Of a DNA stretch of 64,000 bases, positions 58,335 through 64,000 are shown one piece after another. A program made the position numbers and the translations under genes. Source of the stretch: Lamellibrachia satsuma (Eukaryota; Annelida; Polychaeta; Sabellida; Siboglinidae). The notes below the pieces were generated by a model that worked only from the letters and a program-made list of their open reading frames with translations, ran no database searches and was not told the origin of the DNA. The first letter of the stretch is position 1, and the number at the start of each line of letters is the position of its first letter. The stretch covers positions 1,544,501 to 1,608,500 of the forward strand of contig BSQZ01000100.1 of NCBI GenBank assembly GCA_033239005.1, written 5' to 3'.

Positions 58335-60532
58335 CAGGGTTGAAAAAAATCATGATTTTTTTTAGAAAAAATCGATTAAATCGGATTTTTTCGATTAAAA
58401 TCGATTTATTTGATTTTTTCAACATTTTTGACAAATCTTATAAGAAATAATATGTAGTTCTGAAAATAAATATGTGGAATATCATAATATACCCAATGGG
58501 CGGAACATTTCATTCCTAGCTTTTCTAAAGAATTAAAACAAAGTTGTTATGTACAAATTTAAACTTTATTAAAACATATGTACAGTTAAATCAACTGGCA
58601 GTAGCACGCAACAACACAGACAATCAGTTTGTGGTGCATGTGATTATTCATTATTGTTAGCCTGATTATTGTCATCTTCATTTTCATATCAGTTGTCAGA
58701 GTCCGAAGCAATGTTCACATTTAGAACTCTGTATATAAACACAAGTTTGACCGCTTTTGCTACTCCAAGCCTGTTACGCAGTTTACTGTGTACTAGTCCA
58801 AATGTTGAAAAGGCTCGTTCCACATCGGAGCTTTATGCAACTGAGCACAGCAAGCATTTAATTAACTGAATGAAGTCTTCATTAAAGCGTCCTTCCATTG
58901 CCATCCACCATTCCACTGAACTCACTTCAACCAAGTAACTGTCCTCAAACATGTAAGCTTTGAATGGGGCACTTCGAGCTCGAAACTTAACAACTGTAGA
59001 GATGCAGTCTGGATAATACTCGCGGCAATAAAGCATAGCACTGTCAACATGTTCTGCATCCAAAGTGTTCCCGTTTACCTTTGGATCCAGAATGTAGGCC
59101 AGGTAGTGTGCATCAGTGAGACTAGTGGATTTGCGTGCAATGAATTTCTTATGATCTGCTGTAGATAGGAGTGGAGTGAGTTTTGTCTCGAGTTCTGACC
59201 AGATGTCTACTGCCTGACTCAGTGTGCATCTGGATTGTTGCAGCTTGTCCAAAGCAACAGCTATCGGGACCATTCTTTCCAGATAATCTTCAGCATTACG
59301 CTTTAGCGCAAAATCTTTCACCTTCGCTGCGATCTGTTTATCAATACCTTCCCTGTGATTTTCACACACGAGAAGTAGCACTGCCCAATTGTCCAAGTAA
59401 CTTTGCAGTGTATCGACAAGGCTGTTCCACCGTACTTCTTGTGGCACGACAAGTTTACGTCCACAGGCTGCTTTATACCACGCAGCTGGAAGATGTGTGT
59501 TTCTAAAGTACTTCACTATCTTCACCACATGTTCTTTCACGCCACTGATTTCAATGTCCTTTGACAGCAGATTCATCTGATGAGCACCACATCCATATGT
59601 TACCACTGAAGATAATTCATCATCGTACCCCAGCATATTTCGCATTTTTGCCATATTTGTAGCATTGTCAGTAACAAAGCTGCCCACTTTACATCCATAT
59701 TTGAGTTATGTCTACTGGATAGCAGTTTTTGTGATTCCAGCCAAGTATTCTGCTGTGTGACTGTTACCGGATGTGTCGATTGTGTCGGTGATGTGTACTT
59801 CCCCTTCAGCAGTGGTGATAGTCGCACACCTTATCGGCTCATTGTGGATACTACTCCAGCCATCGAGAGCTGACGGTCGAATTGCGTAACTTTGTCCGGC
59901 AGTCATCTTGTAGCGAGTCGTGTACCTTTTCAATCATTTTGTCAGATATGTCTTTTCATGATGGAGGTTTGTACCCAGGTCGAAGCATATGAAGTAGTTT
60001 ATGGAACTCTTCATGATCAGCAGTACAGAAAGGAATGTTGTTGGCAAAGAAGAATCTGGCAACTTGAATATCTAGTTTTTCTTTCTCAGAGGAAGACGTT
60101 TTTTGTACATACGACTTGATCAATCTCGGTCTCTTTCTCATCGGTGACTGCATCGGGTTGGATGACGGCATGGCCACACGTTGTGGCATTATGTCTGTCA
60201 CGTCTTCAGGTGTGTTTGCTTCTAGACCTTGTTCTAGTTGCAGTCCGCATATATCCACGTGACACTTCATCCTGGCAACAATTCCTTGGATGTCCTTGGA
60301 GCGTCTTTTACACTTTGCTCGGCAACCCGTTTTACCAATTTGTACAACTTTCTCAAAATAATTCCACACAGAATCTAGTTGACGTGGCATGGTGACACAA
60401 CCAGTCAACCACAATGTGCAATCGCAATGACCATCAGAATGTTCTGCCTACTAACTTACTAAGCCTAGATACCAGACTGCCCTGCGTTTAATCGATGATT
60501 TAATCAATTTGATTAAATCAACGCCAACTCTG
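58335..60532 (-). mobile_element. hAT transposon with perfect 8-bp target duplication
   Basis: Flanked by GTGCCAAT on both sides (58327-58334 and 60533-60540). Left end cagggttgaaaaaaatcatg; right end, read inward, cagagttggcgttgatttaa: shared CAGRGTTG tips and T/A-rich subterminal tracts. It encodes a broken minus-strand transposase. Its tips match the non-autonomous element at 47027, for which it is a plausible relative. Confidence 0.95.
58689..60390 (-). pseudogene. hAT transposase, inactivated
   Basis: Starts MPRQLDSVWNYFEKV (60390), a BED-type zinc-finger region with GCRAKCKRRSKDIQGIVARM then KCHVDIC; the second Cys of the expected CxxC is Arg. The first frame ends with TGA at 59956. 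The RNase H-like core continues in another frame: ALDGWSSIHNEPI and TDTIDTSGNSHTAEYL (59740-59880), two stops near 59700, then GSFVTDNATNMAKMRNMLGY, YGCGAHQMNLLSKDI and VRWNSLVDTLQSYLDN. After TAA at 58833 the dimerisation domain SSDVERAFSTFGLVHSKLRN and GVAKAVKLVFIYRVLNV runs to TGA at 58689. At least four stops and one frameshift. A full-length member of such a family would be about 560 codons, matching this span. Confidence 0.93.
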
Positions 60533-60590
60533 GTGCCAATGGTTGAGAGTATTTTACTTGTGCGATCAGCCAGTGCCAGTGGTTGTCAGT
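60533..60590. repeat. 41-bp repeat, right part
   Basis: gtgccaatggttgagagtat, tttacttgtgcgatcagcca and gtgccagtggttg continue the repeat interrupted by the hAT element. Confidence 0.88.
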
Positions 60591-61677
60591 CAAAGGAGTT
60601 AAACCCTGGAATTCTCTTAATATCTCACTTATTAATTTTTTTGTCAGAATGTTCACATTTTCAAAAACAAATATAAAACAAAAATATTTAATAGTTGTGC
60701 ATTTAATGCATAAGTATTTATGGTAAAAAAATTACTGGATTTAGGGTTATGTTACTTTCAGTTTTTTTCTTTTTTACGTTTGGCCTGCCATGAATGGACA
60801 TGAACGTTATGTCTAATGTACTCTAGGTTTTGCCACATGAGAAAAATGTTGTACTGTTTTATATAGTATTATGTAGAACTTTAATTTATATGTAACAGGG
60901 CAAGTAATTATAAGTATTACACTTCTTGCCTTTTTTCGACAATTGTACAGTTCTATAATGTAATAATCGTTACTCTTATTGTTTGTTTTGTTGAAATAAA
61001 AATTTATTCATAGCATTCACAATCTACACCCAAGTTAGCCCCCGTCCGAAACGCAATAGTAGGGTGGGGGTAAAAATAAATGGAATGAATTAACCCTAAT
61101 CTAACCCTAAGACTAAGTTCACTATAATTTTAATTGGTAGCTGACTCGGGTGACGGCCAATTCGTGCATACCTCATATCTAGACTTCGGTTTTGGAAATA
61201 ATCGATCAATACAAATTATTGTCATAATTCTCATGTCATGACCTCAAAACAAGATTGCTGAATAATATTTACTTTCAAGTATCTGAATATATGTTGTTTG
61301 TTTTTCCAGACTGAACGCTGGAAGTCACCCACTTCAAGACCTTCTGACTGTAACTAGTAAGGAGTACAAAACAACAACGAAACAACAAACAACTAAAGCC
61401 TAAACTAAAGTAAATCCTCTAAACCGACTAAAGCCAGGTGGACAGTGGCTTCGCAACAGAAACACTAGTCACTAGACACTACTGCCCCGGGCCCTGACAC
61501 CCGACTTGACTGAGGCTGAGCTTGATACTGAAAGACACTCCTAAACGTTCAGTGTATGTACATGTTGCCAACATTCAACATCCGACATATGATGCACATA
61601 GATAGAGAAACCATGGCATGTGCATCGAACTGGTTTTGGTCAGATCTCTGTACAAAACGTAGACGGGAAACACTCAC
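60591..61677. other. Spacer, possibly intron of the minus-strand gene
   Basis: Mostly non-coding. On the minus strand an acceptor-like ttactagttacag near 61357-61369 is followed by a frame reading QKVLKWVTSSVQSGKTNN that would be in phase with the donor at 61677. This second exon is a weak suggestion only. The taaccctaatctaaccctaa at 61091-61110 is too short to call telomeric. Confidence 0.35.
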
Positions 61678-61862
61678 CTTTTGTCCTTTCTGTCAGTTTT
61701 GATCGAATTCCACTTGATGAAAGTCAGCGACGTTGGAGCCACCTTTTTCAGTTGTGTATCCGAGTGACATTCTACGACTGAATAACACAATTTTCCAGGG
61801 ACATCATTTTCAGAGAGCATAAATCCAATAACACTCTGCAGAAAAGGCGCGAAGGCTGCCAT
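61678..61862 (-). CDS. First coding exon of an unidentified gene
   Basis: Starts AAG-ATG-GCAGCC at 61862, a strong translation-start context. It encodes MAAFAPFLQSVIGFMLSEND, VPGKLCYSVVECHSDTQLKK, VAPTSLTFIKWNSIKTDRKD and K, and ends at a consensus donor AAAAG|GTGAGTG (GT at 61676-61677), phase 2. No stop before the donor, balanced composition, no repeats and an upstream promoter-like region make this the best candidate for a living host gene in the window. I do not recognise the family. The N-terminus is mildly hydrophobic with a possible short helix; no signal-peptide cleavage pattern is clear. Later exons are not established. Confidence 0.5.
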
Positions 61863-62030
61863 CTTTCCGCGAGTTTATTGCGCGGGCATTCTGGGTTGCC
61901 GCATGTGCTAAATATAGAATAGTGTCTCGCTAATAATAATTATGACGCGCCACAGCCGTAATGTTGATCGCTGCGACGGAGGCCGCTGGCGTATCGCAGG
62001 GCAGATGCTAAGCTCTGCTTGCGGTACAAA
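61863..62030 (-). promoter_or_regulatory. CpG-rich promoter-like region with CCCAGAATGC motif
   Basis: Immediately upstream of the ATG at 61862 (minus strand). It contains CCCAGAATGC at 61886-61895 (minus), the core of the ZNF143/THAP11-type promoter motif known from housekeeping genes, and a cluster of CpGs (cgcgcaataaactcgcgg; gctgcgacggaggccgctgg) absent from neighbouring DNA. An aagATGGc element overlaps the start codon. Confidence 0.4.
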
Positions 62031-62119
62031 ATAGTTAATTCTAATTCTAGTGAGAATACCTTCAAATCCATACCTTGTTCCTGTGAATGTTATCAATAGG
62101 AGACAACGACACCTCAATA

Positions 62120-63230
62120 TATTCACTGGTACACGCTATATGCCATATTTCGTTGGATTCAGTGGCAATGAAGGGACGGGGTTTCGATTCCACCTACGCC
62201 GTTTCGAAGCTTGGGCAATTTCGTTCACCCCACTTTGCCTGTGTCTTTCGGAAGAGACAGTAAAAAGCCGTTGGTCCCTCCTATCTGGTGTCTGTGCCAG
62301 GGGAAGTAAAAGATCCCACGCAGGGAAATGGAAAACACCTGTGATTGACTCACTAACTCTAGAGAAGGACACTCTTAAAACACCTGTGATGGACTCACTA
62401 ACTCTAGAGAAGGACACTCTTAAAACACCTGTGATGGACTCACTAACCCTAGAGAAGGACACTCTTAAAAAACACCTTTGATCGACTCACTAACTCTAGA
62501 GAAGGACGCTCTTAAAAAACACCTGTGATGGACTCACTAACTCTAGAGAAGGACACTCTTAAAAAACACCTGTGATTGACTCACTAACTCTAGAGAAGGA
62601 CACTCTTAAAAACACCTGTGATTGACTCACTAACTCTAGAGAAGGAGACTGTTAAAAAACACCTGTGATCGACTCACTAACCCTAGAGAAGGACACTCTT
62701 AAAAAACACCTGTGATCGACTCACTAACTCTAGAGAAGGACACTCTTAAAAAACACCTGTGATTGACTCACTAACTCTAGAGAAGGACACCCTTAAAAAA
62801 CACCTGTGATCGACTCACTAACTCTAGAGAAGGACGCTCTTAAAAAACACCTGTGATGGACTCACTAACTCTAGAGAAGGACACTCTTAAAAAACACTTG
62901 TGATTGACTCACTAACTCTAGAGAAGGACACTCTTAAAAAACACCTGTGATTGATTCACTAACTCCAGAGAAGGACACTCTTAAAAAACACCTGTGATGG
63001 ACTCACTAACTCTAGAGAAGGACACTCTTAAAAAACACCTGTGATCGACTCACTAACCCTAGAGAAGGACACTCTTAAAAAACACCTGTGATGGACTCAC
63101 TAACTCTAGAGAAGGACACTCTTAAAACACCTGTGATGGACTCACTAACTCTAGAGAAGGACACTCTTAAAAAACACCTGTTATTGACTCACTAACCCTA
63201 GAGAAGGACACTCTTAAAAAAACAGCGCAG
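62120..63230 (+). mobile_element. tRNA-derived SINE with expanded 3' repeat
   Basis: A box B-like GGTTTCGATTCC (62180-62191) is followed by cacctacgccgtttcgaagc and ttgggcaatttcgttcaccc, the junction block shared with the SINE at 46.1 kb, then a different 3' body (aaaagccgttggtccctcct, ggggaagtaaaagatcccac). It then passes into the 47-49-bp array. Confidence 0.65.
62330..63225 (+). repeat. 47-49-bp minisatellite, about 19 copies
   Basis: aaaacacctgtgattgactc, actaactctagagaaggaca, ctcttaa with A-run length variation (4-6 A) changing the period. It begins within the SINE 3' body. Confidence 0.96.
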
Positions 63231-63688
63231 CATAATCTCCAAGCAGATTCTGCTTAATGGACGATCGAAGAGTGCGTGTGCGCCTACACGGCAGCACCAA
63301 CAACATTTTCGGCTTTAGTGTAATTAATGTTAAGTTTTAAGGCACTATCACATGCAAATTTTAGCAAACTGCTCTATGAACATACAGTGATCGCGGGGAA
63401 GATAAAAGTTTCCGAAATTACGACGGATATCGCAAAATTTCGAACACTTTGACCAAGCTACAGGTGGCACAAACAGTAGCAGATGATTCAGTCAAGCATG
63501 ACGGCGGCCATGCAGTATTCAACGAAGGCTCTCTACCAGTTGGCCGGCTTTGTGTCAAGAAAAACATTGTGGACAGCTCTGACAATGAACGGCATTTCCT
63601 GCACGCAGCCAACCAGAAGAGGTCAACGAGGGGGACAATGCTACGTAGACCCATTCAAGTGGTATTGTCTGGCTTCAGGCGCGTTTAA
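63231..63688 (+). other. Region upstream of the LINE ORF
   Basis: Overlapping plus-strand frames (63449-63688 and 63483-63716) look weakly coding but match no domain I know. A TAA at 63686-63688 closes the frame that later becomes the LINE ORF. Possibly LINE ORF1 or 5' untranslated region. Confidence 0.35.
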
Positions 63689-63751
63689 TGTGTCAACACC
63701 ACAGTCGGCAAGGTAAGACATTGCAATGACAATTGTGTCAATCTGAACAAT

Positions 63752-64000
63752 ATGACACATACACAGGCGCGCCACACAAGCGCCCTCGGGAGCAACATGC
63801 AACGTGACGTTAACGTTAGCAGAAATGGGGCTAATCACAACAACCTCATCAACGTACAATCGAACAAGTGGGATCTACCAACCATCATCAATACTAACAT
63901 TCGGGGTGCTTTGGCAAGCAAAATCGATGAAATCAAAGTAATTAAAGATAACTACGGAGTGGACGTCCTAGCAGTCACTGAGACATGGTGTACCAGCAGA
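63752..64000 (+). CDS. LINE ORF2, endonuclease N-terminus (runs off window)
   Basis: Open from ATG 63752 (or 63797) to the window edge. It reads NKWDLPTIINTNIRGALASK, IDEIKVIKDNYGVDVLAVTE and TWCTSR. The pattern NxRG/S-(x)n-K-IDEIK...DVLAVTETW is the first part of an apurinic-like endonuclease of a non-LTR retrotransposon; N and E of the catalytic set are present (the INTNIRG and TETW positions). It differs from the CR1-like copies at 14 and 35 kb. No break is visible in the 83 codons available, so it may be a younger copy. Confidence 0.75.
   Translation, partial: MTHTQARHTSALGSNMQRDVNVSRNGANHNNLINVQSNKWDLPTIINTNIRGALASKIDEIKVIKDNYGVDVLAVTETWCTSR

Noticed and set aside
61091..61110. Interstitial telomere repeat
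   Set aside because: Only two or three imperfect ctaaccctaa units; too short.

Overview
This is a window of animal (metazoan) nuclear DNA, not bacterial or viral. It is AT-rich and sparse in genes. The only host gene identified with confidence is an intron-bearing glycyl-tRNA synthetase (GARS) locus with GT/AG junctions. The rest is transposon debris (CR1-like and RTE-like LINEs, a tRNA-derived SINE, Ty3/gypsy, hAT, a TA-flanked inverted-repeat element) and an unusual density of minisatellites. The transposon mixture suggests a marine invertebrate, perhaps a mollusc; the sequence alone does not fix the species.

Layout. 1-5.8 kb: a CA/TA microsatellite, a 2.65 kb array of 50-bp units and a GT microsatellite. 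5.8-8.8 kb: low-copy repeats and the 3' end of a CR1-like LINE. 8.8-11.4 kb: an inverted-repeat structure flanking divergent minisatellites, then a 26-bp array. 11.4-20.2 kb: three copies of one dispersed repeat family, an antisense CR1-like LINE with SGNH and endonuclease regions, and 46-bp and 99-bp arrays. 20.2-25.3 kb: arrays with units of 22, 34, 37 and 45 bp. 25.3-27 kb: the 3' part of a Ty3/gypsy element on the minus strand. 27-29.5 kb: unique AT-rich DNA with a CCAAT box and an E-box palindrome.

30.06-42.99 kb holds the GARS locus on the plus strand. Nine exon remnants are recognisable: two for the WHEP domain, three for the N-terminal catalytic part, one around motif 3 and three for the anticodon-binding domain and C-terminus. 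Several carry frameshifts or stops, one acceptor is damaged, and about 300 residues including class II motif 2 were not found. I therefore call it a decaying unprocessed pseudogene. Tandem repeats straddle several of its exon-intron junctions, so splice donors, acceptors and the stop codon have been copied in series.

43.9-46.8 kb looks like one SINE in which three successive segments have each expanded into an array. 47-51.9 kb has a non-autonomous hAT element, LINE reverse-transcriptase scraps and 23-, 73- and 29-bp arrays. 52.1-57.3 kb is a family of elements with inverted termini and TA flanks; one contains an hAT insertion (perfect 8-bp target duplication) beside a small coding-like region with a WYxG...WP motif. 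58.3-60.5 kb is a hAT element with a perfect 8-bp target duplication and a broken transposase. Near 61.86 kb a probable real gene begins on the minus strand (first exon, GTGAGT donor, promoter-like motif). 62.1-63.2 kb is another SINE with an expanded tail. The window ends inside a plus-strand LINE endonuclease ORF.

The most unusual theme is that roughly a third of the window is minisatellite, almost every array has a different unit, and many units can be traced to the exon edge or transposon segment they grew from.
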